Below, in pieces: positions 33,746 through 43,112 of a stretch of 64,000 bases of DNA. Source of the DNA: Chryseobacterium scophthalmum (GTDB lineage: Bacteria; Bacteroidota; Bacteroidia; Flavobacteriales; Weeksellaceae). The stretch spans positions 1-64,000 of the forward strand of contig NZ_FSRQ01000001.1 in assembly GCF_900143185.1 (NCBI RefSeq), given 5' to 3'. A program made the position numbers and the translations under genes. Every line of letters starts with the position of its first letter. Within the stretch, counting starts at the first letter, position 1. The notes under the pieces were generated by a model. The model searched no databases and had not been told where the DNA came from. It saw nothing but the letters and a program-made list of their open reading frames with translations.

Positions 33746-34636
33746 ATGAAAAATATTTTGAATGCGGGTCTTGTTGGTTTGGTTTTGGCATTTCTCAATT
33801 GCAAATCACCAAATTACAATGCAATGCTTGAAAATACCGAACCAAAATTAATATCAAATCAGTTTTCATTTACCGAAGGTCCCGCAACAGATAAAACCGG
33901 AAATGTTTATTTTACGGACCAGCCCAACGATAAAATTTATTTCTGGGACTGGAAAACTGATAAAGTGTCTTTGTTTTTAGACAAAACCGGAAGAGCCAAC
34001 GGAACGTATTTCGATGAGAACGATAATTTAATTACCTGTTCAGACAACGAAGGTGAAATCTGGAAAATTGGCAAAGATAAATCGATGGAGGTTTTATCTA
34101 AAGGCTTTAACGGAAAAAGATTAAACGGACCAAATGATCTTTGGCTCGATGGAAATGGAGGAATTTATTTCACAGATCCCTTGTATAGAAGAGATTACTG
34201 GCAAAATTTTAAAGTAGAAATTCCAGAAAAAAATCTGTATTACAGAAACAGAAATGGTAAGATTTCAAAACTGGAAACTTTTGTGCAACCCAACGGAATT
34301 ATTGGAAGTATAAAGTTGAAAAAGCTGTATGTTTCAGATATTGATGCCGGAAAAACCTATGTTTATGATATTCTAGGCGACGGAAAATTGTCTGAAAAGA
34401 AACTTTTCTGTGAAATGGGATCAGACGGAATTACGCTTGATCAGGATGGAAATCTTTATATTACAGGAGACGGTGTTACGGTTTTTAATACCAAAGGTGA
34501 AAAAGTTCATCACATTAAAATTCCTGAAGACTGGACGGGGAATGTAACTTTTGGAGGAGAGAAAAACAATATTCTGTTTATTACCGCCTCAAAATCAGTT
34601 TATACTTTGCAGACAAAAACAAAAGGATTGAAATAG
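33746..34636 (+). CDS. SMP-30/gluconolactonase family lipoprotein
   Basis: This 296-residue protein has a lipobox (LVLAFLNCKS), so it should be anchored in the envelope. It forms a six-bladed beta-propeller of the SMP-30/LRE type: FSFTEGPATDKTGNVYFTD, LNGPNDLWLDGNGGIYFTDP, VQPNGIIGS, GSDGITLDQDGNLYITG. The metal ligands Glu (TEGP), Asn (GPND) and Asp (SDGI) are present. Members hydrolyse sugar lactones or related lactones. The substrate is unknown here. It is followed by a GGTTAA tandem repeat. Confidence 0.88.
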   Translation: MKNILNAGLVGLVLAFLNCKSPNYNAMLENTEPKLISNQFSFTEGPATDKTGNVYFTDQPNDKIYFWDWKTDKVSLFLDKTGRANGTYFDENDNLITCSDNEGEIWKIGKDKSMEVLSKGFNGKRLNGPNDLWLDGNGGIYFTDPLYRRDYWQNFKVEIPEKNLYYRNRNGKISKLETFVQPNGIIGSIKLKKLYVSDIDAGKTYVYDILGDGKLSEKKLFCEMGSDGITLDQDGNLYITGDGVTVFNTKGEKVHHIKIPEDWTGNVTFGGEKNNILFITASKSVYTLQTKTKGLK

Positions 34637-34682
34637 GTTAAGGTTAAGGTTAAGGTTAAGGTTAAGGTTAAGGTTAAGGTTG
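34635..34682. repeat. GGTTAA hexanucleotide tandem repeat
   Basis: Seven exact GGTTAA units (34635-34676) and a final GGTTGA follow directly on the SMP-30 stop. Downstream TCAACCTT at 34696-34703 pairs with AAGGTTGA at 34675-34682, so the end doubles as a hairpin between convergent genes. Variable copy number between cells is plausible. Confidence 0.8.
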
Positions 34683-34718
34683 ATTTTTTTTAGTCTCAAC
34701 CTTAGCCTCAACCTCAAA

Positions 34719-36026
34719 TTAATAAGCAACTTCCATTTTCACTTTCTTGCCTTTCAGTTTTTCAGTGCTTAGTTTTTTCAGTAAATCTCTCACTTTGGTT
34801 CTCGAAACTGCTACATAAGAAGTTGTATCTTTTACTTCAATCAGACCTAAATCTTCTTTCTGCAATTCTCCTTTTTTCAATAAATATCCTACGATGTCTA
34901 CCTTATTGACCTTATCTTTTTTTCCGGCACTGATGTAAATCGTTTGAAATGGCGGGTTTGCAGGAACTTTAGAAAATTCTTTTACAGATTCTTCAGGCGT
35001 ATCTTTTTTGATAAACGGAAATTTCTCATCTTCGGTCATCACCAGATAAGCAAAACCTTTTGCATTCATTCTTGCGGTACGGCCGTTTCTGTGGATGAAA
35101 GCATCTTCCGTTGTCGGCAATTGATAGTGAACAATCGATTCAACTTCCGGTACGTCTAAACCTCTTGCCGCTAAATCTGTGGTGATTAAAACTCTCGCCG
35201 TATCATTTCTGAATTTCAGCAAAGCACGTTCTCTTTCGTCTTGTTCCATTCCGCCGTGGAAGGTTTCTCTGGCAATTCCTTTATCTAAAAGGAGATCAGC
35301 AATACGGTCAACCGTTTCTCTGTGGTTACAGAAAATAAGGGTTCTTTTGTTTCCGATTTTACAGATCAGGTGGAATAAAGTATCCAGTTTTTCCTCAGAA
35401 ATTGTCATTACTTTTCTTAATTGAATGTCAGGTTTGTTTTCGCCTAATTTTAAGAAATCAATTACTTTTTCATCTTTTAAACCAGTAAATTTTGGAATTT
35501 CATCCATCGATGTTGCAGAAGTCAGCATTCTTTGATATAGATTGTACATGTTTTCAATAATGTATTCCATATCATCGTGAAAACCGAATTCTAAAGCTTT
35601 ATCAAACTCATCCAGAACCAGGTTTTTAATTGTTTTTACATCAAGATTTTTATTTCTCATATGATAGGCAACTCTTCCCGGAGTTCCGATCAATATTGCA
35701 GGAGCTTCCTTGAGATTGTTTATTTCAATCTTTTTATCGTGACCTCCGTAGCAAACAGTTACCTTAAAATCTGTTCCCATCGATTTGAAAACCTGCTCAA
35801 TCTGTAAAGCTAATTCTCTTGCCGGAACCAAAATTAAAGCCTGAATTCCTGTCGATTCTTTTGATAAACTTCTAAGAACCGGAAATAAAAAAGCAAGTGT
35901 TTTTCCTGATCCTGTTGGTGAAAGTAAAACAACATCGGTGTTGTTTTCTGTCGTTTTATATGTTGTTTTCTGCATCTGATTCATATCCTGAATCTGCAGT
36001 TTTTTATAAATAGATTCTAATTCCAT
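34719..36026 (-). CDS. DEAD-box RNA helicase with DbpA-like C-terminal domain
   Basis: This 435-residue helicase has Q-motif-like sequence (MNQMQKTTY), Walker A SPTGSGKT, PARELALQI, motif II as DEFD (LVLDEFDKALEFGF), SAT (TSATSMDEIP), and HRNGRTARM as motif VI. The C-terminal ~70 residues (IYISAGKKDKVNKVDIVGYLLKKGEL...) form the DbpA RNA-binding domain, which targets 23S rRNA hairpin 92 in E. coli. A part in large-subunit assembly is likely. It is monocistronic. Confidence 0.92.
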   Translation of the reverse strand: MELESIYKKLQIQDMNQMQKTTYKTTENNTDVVLLSPTGSGKTLAFLFPVLRSLSKESTGIQALILVPARELALQIEQVFKSMGTDFKVTVCYGGHDKKIEINNLKEAPAILIGTPGRVAYHMRNKNLDVKTIKNLVLDEFDKALEFGFHDDMEYIIENMYNLYQRMLTSATSMDEIPKFTGLKDEKVIDFLKLGENKPDIQLRKVMTISEEKLDTLFHLICKIGNKRTLIFCNHRETVDRIADLLLDKGIARETFHGGMEQDERERALLKFRNDTARVLITTDLAARGLDVPEVESIVHYQLPTTEDAFIHRNGRTARMNAKGFAYLVMTEDEKFPFIKKDTPEESVKEFSKVPANPPFQTIYISAGKKDKVNKVDIVGYLLKKGELQKEDLGLIEVKDTTSYVAVSRTKVRDLLKKLSTEKLKGKKVKMEVAY

Positions 36027-36059
36027 TTTGCAAAGGTAGGGGATTTTATGTGGAAATAA

Positions 36060-36092
36060 GAAACCTCTTCTAATGGGATTTTAAAAGAGGTG
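36060..36092. terminator. Hairpin between the helicase and the next gene
   Basis: AAACCTCTT pairs with AAGAGGTGTTT-like sequence across a ~15-base loop, between two minus-strand genes. It probably ends transcription from the upstream gene. Confidence 0.4.
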
Positions 36093-36112
36093 TTTGTGTA
36101 ATTAATTTGATT

Positions 36113-36889
36113 TTATTCACTTTCAAAACATTGTGGTCCAATTGCTCCGCCACCATATTCTAAAACTATATTATCCTTATAATAAATATATTGACATCCA
36201 TCATTATATTCTGATTTTTGCTCTGGAGTTATTGCTGATTCAAATATTTTATAATAATATTTTCCTAATCCACTTCTTGAATATCCAATGGTTGAAATGG
36301 TATTGTTGTCAATAGAAATGCAGTTTGCGTTATTTAAAAATGTTTTAATTTTGGTTAAGGTTTGATTTGTCCAATTTATTGATTTTAAAACTTTTTCAAG
36401 TTCTTTAGATTGAAGTTTCAAGTTCCAGTTTTGGGATATAACTTGTAAACCATCATTTCTTTCTATTGTATTATTGTTTTTTGATTCTTTCCCGGTTTTT
36501 TTTGTATAGATTTTTATTGTGTATTCTTCATTTGTAGTTAGTATTTTACTCTCTGGTTGAATTTCAATTTCTACAATATAATTAAGTGGGACTAATTTTT
36601 TATATTCATTTTTCAACGTTAGAATTTCACTTCTTTTGTTTTCAAAATTTGTGATTAATTCCTCTTTATTACTTCTTGGCATTGAAATCATAAGTAGAAG
36701 AAAGTCTTTTTCATTTTCTCTTCCGTTTTTATAAATTTTTATATACTCTTCACGTATTTGTGCAGGAAGTTTTTGAACAGAGATATTAAAAAGTGAATCT
36801 TTATCAATATTATCTCTAAACTTAATTTCTTGAGCTTTTAAGCTTATTAATGAACATAAAAGAATGATGATTAAAGAAATTTTTCTCAA
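36113..36889 (-). CDS. Secreted hypothetical protein
   Basis: This 258-residue protein has a signal peptide (IIILLCSLISLKAQEIKF). The mature part is lysine- and asparagine-rich with mixed helix and strand (DSLFNISVQKLPAQIREEYIKIYKN at the start). It ends GCQYIYYKDNIVLEYGGGAIGPQCFESE with two cysteines. The family is not recognised. It is AT-rich like accessory genes. The function is unknown. Confidence 0.6.
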   Translation of the reverse strand: MRKISLIIILLCSLISLKAQEIKFRDNIDKDSLFNISVQKLPAQIREEYIKIYKNGRENEKDFLLLMISMPRSNKEELITNFENKRSEILTLKNEYKKLVPLNYIVEIEIQPESKILTTNEEYTIKIYTKKTGKESKNNNTIERNDGLQVISQNWNLKLQSKELEKVLKSINWTNQTLTKIKTFLNNANCISIDNNTISTIGYSRSGLGKYYYKIFESAITPEQKSEYNDGCQYIYYKDNIVLEYGGGAIGPQCFESE

Positions 36890-36993
36890 TGTTTTTTAAA
36901 TGTTAAATTATATTTTCAAATATAAAGATTATTCATCCTAATAAAATAAAAACTGTTTGTAAACAAGATTTAAAATAATTTAAAGAAATTTGC

Positions 36994-37035
36994 TTAAACC
37001 TTAAACCTTAAACCTTAAACCTTAAACCTTAAACC
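36994..37035. repeat. TTAAACC heptanucleotide tandem repeat
   Basis: Six exact TTAAACC units end 8 bp before the start of the thioesterase gene, in the place of its leader or promoter spacer. A change in copy number would shift spacing by 7 bp, so phase-variable expression is possible. The repeat unit (reverse complement GGTTTAA) resembles the GGTTAA unit at 34635. Confidence 0.8.
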
Positions 37036-37043
37036 TAAATTGC

Positions 37044-37466
37044 ATGACCCCCGAAAAAACAAAACTCATGACCGATAGTTTCAACCGTTCTGAAACTTTA
37101 AAATTCTACAAAGCTGAATTATTAGAAGTAGAAACTGATTTTGTGTCCATTAAAATTCCAAAAATGGAATTAATGACCAGAAAAGCCGGAATGTTCAACG
37201 GAGCGATGATTGCTTCTTTGGTTGATGTTTCTTCAGGATATGCTGCAGTAAGTCATTATGAGGAAGATTGCTATGTAGTAACGGTGGAGTTGAAGGTTAA
37301 TTATTTAAGACCTGCAATGGGAGATGCCTTAGTTTCGAAATCTTATGTAGTAAAGGGTGGTTCCAAAATCAGTGTTATCAGAACTGAAATTTATACGGTT
37401 GACGAAAACCGTACTTCGGAAAGTCATGTAGCAACATCTTTGGTGACGATGATGAAAATTAAATAG
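37044..37466 (+). CDS. Hotdog-fold thioesterase, PaaI family
   Basis: This 140-residue protein has the hotdog pattern GMFNGAMIASLVDVSSGYAA (the acyl-CoA active-site helix, with GAMIASLVD) and strands TVELKVNYLRPAMGDALVSKSYVVKGGSKISVIRTEIYT. Members hydrolyse aromatic or short acyl-CoA esters. No phenylacetate genes are adjacent, so the substrate is unknown. The six TTAAACC repeats lie just upstream of its start. Confidence 0.85.
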   Translation: MTPEKTKLMTDSFNRSETLKFYKAELLEVETDFVSIKIPKMELMTRKAGMFNGAMIASLVDVSSGYAAVSHYEEDCYVVTVELKVNYLRPAMGDALVSKSYVVKGGSKISVIRTEIYTVDENRTSESHVATSLVTMMKIK

Positions 37467-37559
37467 ATTCAAAACATAGAAAACTTAGTATTCATCATCA
37501 ATTGGATGTATTTGGAATAAGTTTTGTTTGTAAAGACCCATAATATAAAATTAAATACT

Positions 37560-37904
37560 ATGAACTTAATTATTCGATTACTGGTTACAGCTATTGTCGC
37601 CTTTTTGTTAACCAAGATTTTACCGGGAGTACATTTTGAAGGCTTTTCAACCGCTATTATTTTTGCCATTGTTTTAGGGCTTTTAAACCTTATCGTAAAA
37701 CCTGTTTTAAGCCTTTTTGGTTTGCCGCTTACAATTATTACTTTAGGCTTTTTTGCTTTGGTAATTAATGCCATTATTATTCTTATTGCAGATTATTTTA
37801 TTGATAGTATGGTGGTAGATGGTTTTTGGTGGGCGTTTATTTTCAGTATAGCACTTTCTATAGTGACATCGCTTGCCAATTCGATGTTTTCAGACGGAGA
37901 TTAA
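37560..37904 (+). CDS. Phage holin family 4-type membrane protein
   Basis: This 114-residue protein has four hydrophobic segments and the family pattern AFLLTKILPGVHFEGFSTAIIFAIVLGLLNLIVKPVLSLFGLPLTIITLGFFALVINAIIILIADYF. Despite the family name, chromosomal members are common in Bacteroidota, and nothing phage-like is nearby. The start at 37560 is chosen because the extra 12 codons upstream are not hydrophobic. The function is unknown. Confidence 0.85.
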   Translation: MNLIIRLLVTAIVAFLLTKILPGVHFEGFSTAIIFAIVLGLLNLIVKPVLSLFGLPLTIITLGFFALVINAIIILIADYFIDSMVVDGFWWAFIFSIALSIVTSLANSMFSDGD

Positions 37905-38211
37905 ATTTATTTAAAATTAAAATAATTATAAGTGATAATCAATGAATTGGTTATCACTTTTTTTGTAATTAGAATTATTGATGAAAATTTTAAATCTATT
38001 TGATTTAAAATAAGTTAAGTGTTGTATATTAGAATTTGAATGAGGAAAATTGCCTGTGGCTTTATTTTTGTTGTAATTTTAATAAATTATTAACAATCAT
38101 TAATAATTTATTATGATTGTGTATTTTTTAATTAAAAAGTATTATTTTTAAGATATATTTATTAGTAAATTATTTTTGATTAATTAATAATTTTATTTAC
38201 ACCAAATTTCC
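37905..38211. other. AT-rich intergenic region, no gene seen
   Basis: These ~300 bases are over three-quarters A+T. They should hold the promoter for the large T9SS protein. No structure beyond A/T runs was recognised. Confidence 0.45.
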
Positions 38212-41200
38212 ATGACAAAATATTTACAGACTTTCTTGCTGTTTGTGAGTTGCTATGCTTATTCTCAAGTTCCCGTAAGTGTAAAAGTAAAAGACGCTTT
38301 GGGAAATGAAAATTTTCATGTAACATGCACAAATGATCTCGATGCTAACGGCTGTATTCCGCTTCATGTAGAATATCCGGAGCTGAAACAAGCTACAACG
38401 TACCAATTGACACAAGGAACGTATGATCCGCCAATTCCACTGAACCAAGGGACGGCGCTGAATGCCAATTTTGACGATCTATTTACGCCAAAAATAGATT
38501 TACCATTTAAGTTTTGCTTTTTTAATCAATATTTTGAATCTGTTGTGATCGGTTCAAACGGAATGGTTACTTTCGACCTGAATCAGCAGGGAAATATCAA
38601 TTATCCCAATGTTCTTTGGCAAAATCCTAATCAGGGTTTACCCAAGAATTCTATTTTCGGAGTATATCATGATATGGTCTTTTCTGCCGCAGATGCTTCT
38701 GAAATTTATTATTCTACAATAGGAACTGCGCCTTACCGCAAATTTGTCATCAGTTATTATGACGGAAGAGTCGCTGGTTGTACAGATCGGTCTTCATCAC
38801 AAATTGTTTTACATGAAACAACAAATATTGTAGAAGTTTTTGTTGATAAAAAACTCACACCCTGCCCAACCAGAAAGTTTGAAAATGCTCTGATTGGAAT
38901 TATAAATGATACGGGAAGTTTAGGATATTCTCCGGCTTCAAGAAATACAGGGAATTGGCAAGCTATGCAGGAAGCATGGAAATTTACTCCCACTGGAAGT
39001 ACGATTCAACCAACAGTAACGTGGACTAATTCTGCAGGACAAACTGTGGCATCAGGAATTCAGGCTACTTTATGCCCAACACAGAATGAAGTTTATACCG
39101 CCAATGTTGTTTTTAATATTTGCGGAAATAGCAATCTGACGCTGACTGATGATTTTACACTTGATTTTGATCCATCTTATCCAATTTCAAGAGATTATAC
39201 CCAGGATTTTTGTGGAAATGCTCCAATTCAGCTTAATCTGAATGATTTTAAACCTAATGTAACTTCACAAAATCCAGCGAGTTTTAATTTTACTTTTCAT
39301 CAGTCTTTAACTGATGCACAAAATAATCAGAATAGTATTTCTACAAGTTATTCGCTCAATTCCAATAAGGTTTTATATGTAAGAATTCAAAACCCCAATG
39401 TTCCCGGATGTTTCAGAGTGGCAGTTCTTACTTTGAATTTCATCACCAAAAATCTTTTGACAGATAGTATTTTGCTTTGTGACACCAATAATGACGGAAT
39501 TGAACAGAACTATGATTTAAGTTTCTTAAACAGTCAGCTTTTTCCTGCAGGAACATCTGGATTTTCATATTATCTGTCTCAGTCGGATGCTCAAAATAAT
39601 ACGAATGCAGTAACAACGGCAAATATTATAGTGAACACAAAAGTTTGGGTGAGATTACAGGATGCCGCATGTACTTATATTCTCGGACCTGTAAATTTTA
39701 CTTTTCAACCGGGAGTTAATGCCAATTCACCGATTAATTTTTCGTACACGATGTGCGACATTAATGCAGATAATAATGAACCTTTTGATTTTGCTTTAAA
39801 TATTGGACCTTTAATTACAACACAACCGGGAGTTACTTTTACCGTTTATCAGACTTTTGCAGAAGCATATAATAATTCAGGAACGGTAGTAGGAACGATA
39901 AAAGAAGGGCAGTACACGGTTTACATTAGAGTTCAGATTCCGGGAGGATGTTTTGCAGTTGTTACCGTTAATCTAAATATTACCTTCACCAAAATTTTGG
40001 TTAATGATAAAAATGAATATATCTGCTTCAATGGAACAGAAGATATTACGGTGAATCTACAAACGCTTTCTGCAAACATGCTCGTTACTCCTTCAACAGT
40101 TCCTGTTACTGAGTTTTACGATAATTATTCAGCTGCATTAGACGGAATAAATCCTATTTCACCAACCCAAACGATTACAGAAAACGGAAACTTTGTAAGC
40201 AAAACATTTTATGTTCGGTTTGAGCAAAGCGAAACGTGTTATACAATTAGAGCAATTAATGTACATTTGGTTCATCCGGTGATTGTAGATTCCAATTTTA
40301 GTGTTTGTGATTTTAATAATGATAATACAGAAGTTGTTCCGCTCGCTCAGTTTTCTGGGGCAATTATCGGAAATCAGAACGCAACTACAACTTTTTATCT
40401 AACACAAGCTGATGCTCAGAACGGAACCAATCCTGTAACCAGTGTAAATGTTGTTGGTACAAGACAGCTTTTCGTGAAAATTAATTCTTACAATTGTACT
40501 CAGATTTATCCGGTGACCATCAGTTTGATATCAACTCCGGCTGTAAATTCTGTTGTAAATATCAATCTGACCAATATTTGTGATAACAATAATGATGGAG
40601 TAGAGCTGTACAATCTTTTGTCGGCTCAACCTCAGATTTATAGTGGTTCGAATGTTACATTTACATATTACACTTCTTATGATCCTGCAACGCATGTTTT
40701 TTCGGGATTAATCGCAAACCCGAATGAGTTTCCTATTCCGGGAAATGCAACAGTTTTTGTAAAAGTGCAGTTTAATAACAATGAATGCTTTTCTGCATCA
40801 CAATTGAATATTCAGATGACTTTTTTACCGGTGATTGTACTGAAGAATGCTGTTTTAAATACGTGTGACGAAGATTTTAATCTGAATGAAACCTTTCAGC
40901 TGAATGATGCAATTCCGCAGATGTTTTTAGCTTCTCAAAATACATATCCGCTTTCTGATATGACCATTACTTATTACAATACTTTAGCAGAAGCCAATGC
41001 AGGAGTTCCTTCCACTCAGATTGGAAATAGTATTGTAACAACAGTTTCTACGGTGCAGGTTTGGGCAAGATTTCAATCGAAAACGAACGGTTGCTTTTCA
41101 GTCGCGCCGATTGAGTTGAATACATATTTTCCTCCAAAAGCAATTAATTCAACCATAACAGTTTGTGATGATAATCTTGATGGTGTTTATGAAGTCAATC

Positions 41201-42411
41201 TGATGAATTATACCAATCTTTATGTGGATATTCCGAATACAATCAATACTTTCACTTTTTATCTTACTCAAAGTGATGCACAAAACGGAGTAAATCCAAT
41301 TGCAAATCCTCAAAATTTTACTGCAAATCCTTTTCCACAACAGATTTGGGTAAAAGTGATGAATATTCCTGGATGTGATGATATTGCAACAATTAATTTT
41401 ATTATTGGAACTAAAGTGGTACTTCAAAATTCAGGACCGTTCCTTCTAAATAATGTCTGCGATACCTTAAATGACGGAATAGAAAATGTAAATCTTACTC
41501 AATATGAATCACAGATTTTCTCAGGCGGCACGGCTACCTTTACTTATTACACTTCTTTAGCTGATTTAAATTCAGGAACAAATGCAATTCCGAATCCTGC
41601 AAGTTATTCTTTCAATCAAAACTTAGGATTAGATACCATTTATGTAAAAGTAAGCGTTCCCGGATTATGTCCTGAAATAGCAACCATTAAAATTTCTCTT
41701 AAAAGAGTTCCTATTTTTGAAATCCCAACCCAGTATTTCTGTCCTGATGCGACATTCAGCTATACTTTAAAAGTCGAAGGACATACGATTGTAAGCTATG
41801 TATGGACAAATCCTGCCGGACAAATAGTTTCTACTACAGATACTCTCGTTAATGCTGGAATGGTAGGAACCTATACCGTAACGGTAACATCAGATAACGG
41901 ATGTTCTTACACGACTACTTTTGAAGCAAAATATTACGATGTTCCGGTCATTCAGAATATGATTGCGAGCGGTAATACCTATACGATTATTGCTACCGGT
42001 TCGCAGCCAATTCTCTATTCAATTGACGGAATTAATTGGCAGGCAACGAATGTTTTCTATAATTTACCGACAGGAATTACAACATTTTATGTAAAATATG
42101 TTGAAGGAAAATGTATTGTAAAACAAGACGGTGTTATTTTAGATATTAAAAATGCAATTACACCAAACGGAGACGGGCATAATGATAAATGGATCATCAG
42201 AAACCTTCATGTTTTCGGAACAAAAATGACGAACGTAAAAGTATTTGACCGTTATCAATATTTGATTTTCGAGCAGAATACCAATACCGAAATTATCTGG
42301 GACGGAACCATTTCAGGAAGACCAATACCAACTTCAAGTTATTGGTATGTTATCACACTTCCGGATGGAAGAACGTTTACAGGATGGGTTTTAGTGAAGA
42401 ATAATAATTAA
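38212..42411 (+). CDS. Large surface protein with T9SS type B sorting domain
   Basis: This 1399-residue exported protein has a signal peptide (YLQTFLLFVSCYAYSQ). An N-terminal domain of ~270 residues (FKFCFFNQYFESVVIGSNGMVTFD) is followed by about ten repeated beta domains of ~90 residues. Each opens near CDxNxDGxE (CDTNNDGIEQ, CDINADNNEP, CDFNNDNTEV, CDNNNDGVEL, CDDNLDGVYE) and carries a TFYLTQSDAQNGTNP-like strand. The C-terminus ITPNGDGHNDKWIIRNLH...GWVLVKNNN is the type B (gliding-motility-associated) signal. The Asp/Asn-rich DxNxDG starts may bind calcium. Adhesion is inferred. Confidence 0.9.
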   Translation: MTKYLQTFLLFVSCYAYSQVPVSVKVKDALGNENFHVTCTNDLDANGCIPLHVEYPELKQATTYQLTQGTYDPPIPLNQGTALNANFDDLFTPKIDLPFKFCFFNQYFESVVIGSNGMVTFDLNQQGNINYPNVLWQNPNQGLPKNSIFGVYHDMVFSAADASEIYYSTIGTAPYRKFVISYYDGRVAGCTDRSSSQIVLHETTNIVEVFVDKKLTPCPTRKFENALIGIINDTGSLGYSPASRNTGNWQAMQEAWKFTPTGSTIQPTVTWTNSAGQTVASGIQATLCPTQNEVYTANVVFNICGNSNLTLTDDFTLDFDPSYPISRDYTQDFCGNAPIQLNLNDFKPNVTSQNPASFNFTFHQSLTDAQNNQNSISTSYSLNSNKVLYVRIQNPNVPGCFRVAVLTLNFITKNLLTDSILLCDTNNDGIEQNYDLSFLNSQLFPAGTSGFSYYLSQSDAQNNTNAVTTANIIVNTKVWVRLQDAACTYILGPVNFTFQPGVNANSPINFSYTMCDINADNNEPFDFALNIGPLITTQPGVTFTVYQTFAEAYNNSGTVVGTIKEGQYTVYIRVQIPGGCFAVVTVNLNITFTKILVNDKNEYICFNGTEDITVNLQTLSANMLVTPSTVPVTEFYDNYSAALDGINPISPTQTITENGNFVSKTFYVRFEQSETCYTIRAINVHLVHPVIVDSNFSVCDFNNDNTEVVPLAQFSGAIIGNQNATTTFYLTQADAQNGTNPVTSVNVVGTRQLFVKINSYNCTQIYPVTISLISTPAVNSVVNINLTNICDNNNDGVELYNLLSAQPQIYSGSNVTFTYYTSYDPATHVFSGLIANPNEFPIPGNATVFVKVQFNNNECFSASQLNIQMTFLPVIVLKNAVLNTCDEDFNLNETFQLNDAIPQMFLASQNTYPLSDMTITYYNTLAEANAGVPSTQIGNSIVTTVSTVQVWARFQSKTNGCFSVAPIELNTYFPPKAINSTITVCDDNLDGVYEVNLMNYTNLYVDIPNTINTFTFYLTQSDAQNGVNPIANPQNFTANPFPQQIWVKVMNIPGCDDIATINFIIGTKVVLQNSGPFLLNNVCDTLNDGIENVNLTQYESQIFSGGTATFTYYTSLADLNSGTNAIPNPASYSFNQNLGLDTIYVKVSVPGLCPEIATIKISLKRVPIFEIPTQYFCPDATFSYTLKVEGHTIVSYVWTNPAGQIVSTTDTLVNAGMVGTYTVTVTSDNGCSYTTTFEAKYYDVPVIQNMIASGNTYTIIATGSQPILYSIDGINWQATNVFYNLPTGITTFYVKYVEGKCIVKQDGVILDIKNAITPNGDGHNDKWIIRNLHVFGTKMTNVKVFDRYQYLIFEQNTNTEIIWDGTISGRPIPTSSYWYVITLPDGRTFTGWVLVKNNN

Positions 42412-42434
42412 CCTTTAAAAATAATTAAAACGAT

Positions 42435-42463
42435 AAAACCTCGCTGACTTTCAGTGAGGTTTT
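42435..42463 (+). terminator. Terminator after the T9SS type B gene
   Basis: AAAACCTCGCTGA pairs with TCAGTGAGGTTTT (one G-T) and is followed by T residues, ~25 bp after the stop. Confidence 0.7.
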
Positions 42464-42510
42464 TGTTATTTTAAAATCTAAATCATCTTGTTTTCAAACG
42501 TATTAAAATT

Positions 42511-42564
42511 CCCCTCTTCTGGAGGGGTGGATCAATTTTCAAAGAAAATTGAGACGGGGTGGTT
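42511..42564. repeat. CCCCTC-hairpin-GACGGGGTGGTT repeat, left of the DUF559 gene
   Basis: A 54-bp unit has a first hairpin CCCCTC/GAGGGG, a second hairpin TCAATTTTC/GAAAATTGA, and a GACGGGGTGGTT end. It is in direct orientation with 43059-43112 (50 of 54 bases equal). Two differences are compensatory: TCAATTTTC/GAAAATTGA here, TTAATTTTC/GAAAATTAA there. Confidence 0.85.
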
Positions 42565-42635
42565 AAAAAAAGCACCTCTTTTCTATATTTCACAAAATTA
42601 AAAAATATCCCTATCTTTTCATAAACACAAAAACG

Positions 42636-43100
42636 ATGAATGAAATCTTAACAGAAATCAACGGAGTTTTTATCCGCAGGAACTTCGTAGAAAATCTACC
42701 TTATAATCCAAACTTAAAGAAACTCTTATCAGGAAAACGAAAAGCCGGAATTCTAAGCGAAGTAGTTCTTTGGAAAATAGTTCGGGCAAAAACATTTCAC
42801 AATATAGATTTTGACCGTCAAAGAATTATTGGAAACTATATTGTAGATTTTTATGTGAAAAATTTAGGATTAATCGTTGAAATTGACGGTTGGAGTTATG
42901 ATACCAAAGAAATTTACGATGAGGTGAGACAAAAGTATCTTGAATCCTTAGGTTTAAAAATTTTCAGGATTACAGATTTTGATGTGAAAAATAACTTGTC
43001 TGTTGTAATGAAAGACCTTGAAGAATTTATTATTGAAAATTTTCGGTTCCAAATTATTCCCCTCCTTTGGAGGGGTGGATTAATTTTCAAAGAAAATTAA
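42636..43100 (+). CDS. DUF559 endonuclease-like protein
   Basis: This 154-residue protein matches DUF559, a Vsr-like PD-(D/E)XK nuclease family. NPNLKKLLSGKRKAGILSEVVLWKIVRAKTF is the usual opening, with the catalytic strand pair Asp71 (IVDFYV) and Glu82-x-Asp84 (VEIDGWSYD). KIFRITDFDVKNNLSVVM is the late helix region. The last ~16 codons (IIPLLWRGGLIFKEN) are encoded by the repeat at 43059-43112, so the original stop was replaced by repeat sequence. The gene lies between two direct copies of that repeat. The cellular role of DUF559 proteins is unknown. Confidence 0.85.
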   Translation: MNEILTEINGVFIRRNFVENLPYNPNLKKLLSGKRKAGILSEVVLWKIVRAKTFHNIDFDRQRIIGNYIVDFYVKNLGLIVEIDGWSYDTKEIYDEVRQKYLESLGLKIFRITDFDVKNNLSVVMKDLEEFIIENFRFQIIPLLWRGGLIFKEN

Positions 43101-43112
43101 GACGGGGTGGTT
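43059..43112. repeat. CCCCTCC-hairpin-GACGGGGTGGTT repeat overlapping the end of the DUF559 gene
   Basis: This is a direct copy of 42511-42564. It supplies the C-terminal codons and stop of the DUF559 protein. Its first stem, CCCCTCC/GGAGGGG, is one base pair longer than in the left copy. Confidence 0.85.

Noticed and set aside
34635..34682. True telomere or replicon end
   Set aside because: The repeat lies between two intact convergent genes inside a continuous chromosome segment.
37560..37904. Prophage indicated by a holin-family gene
   Set aside because: No other phage gene is near; chromosomal members of this family are common.
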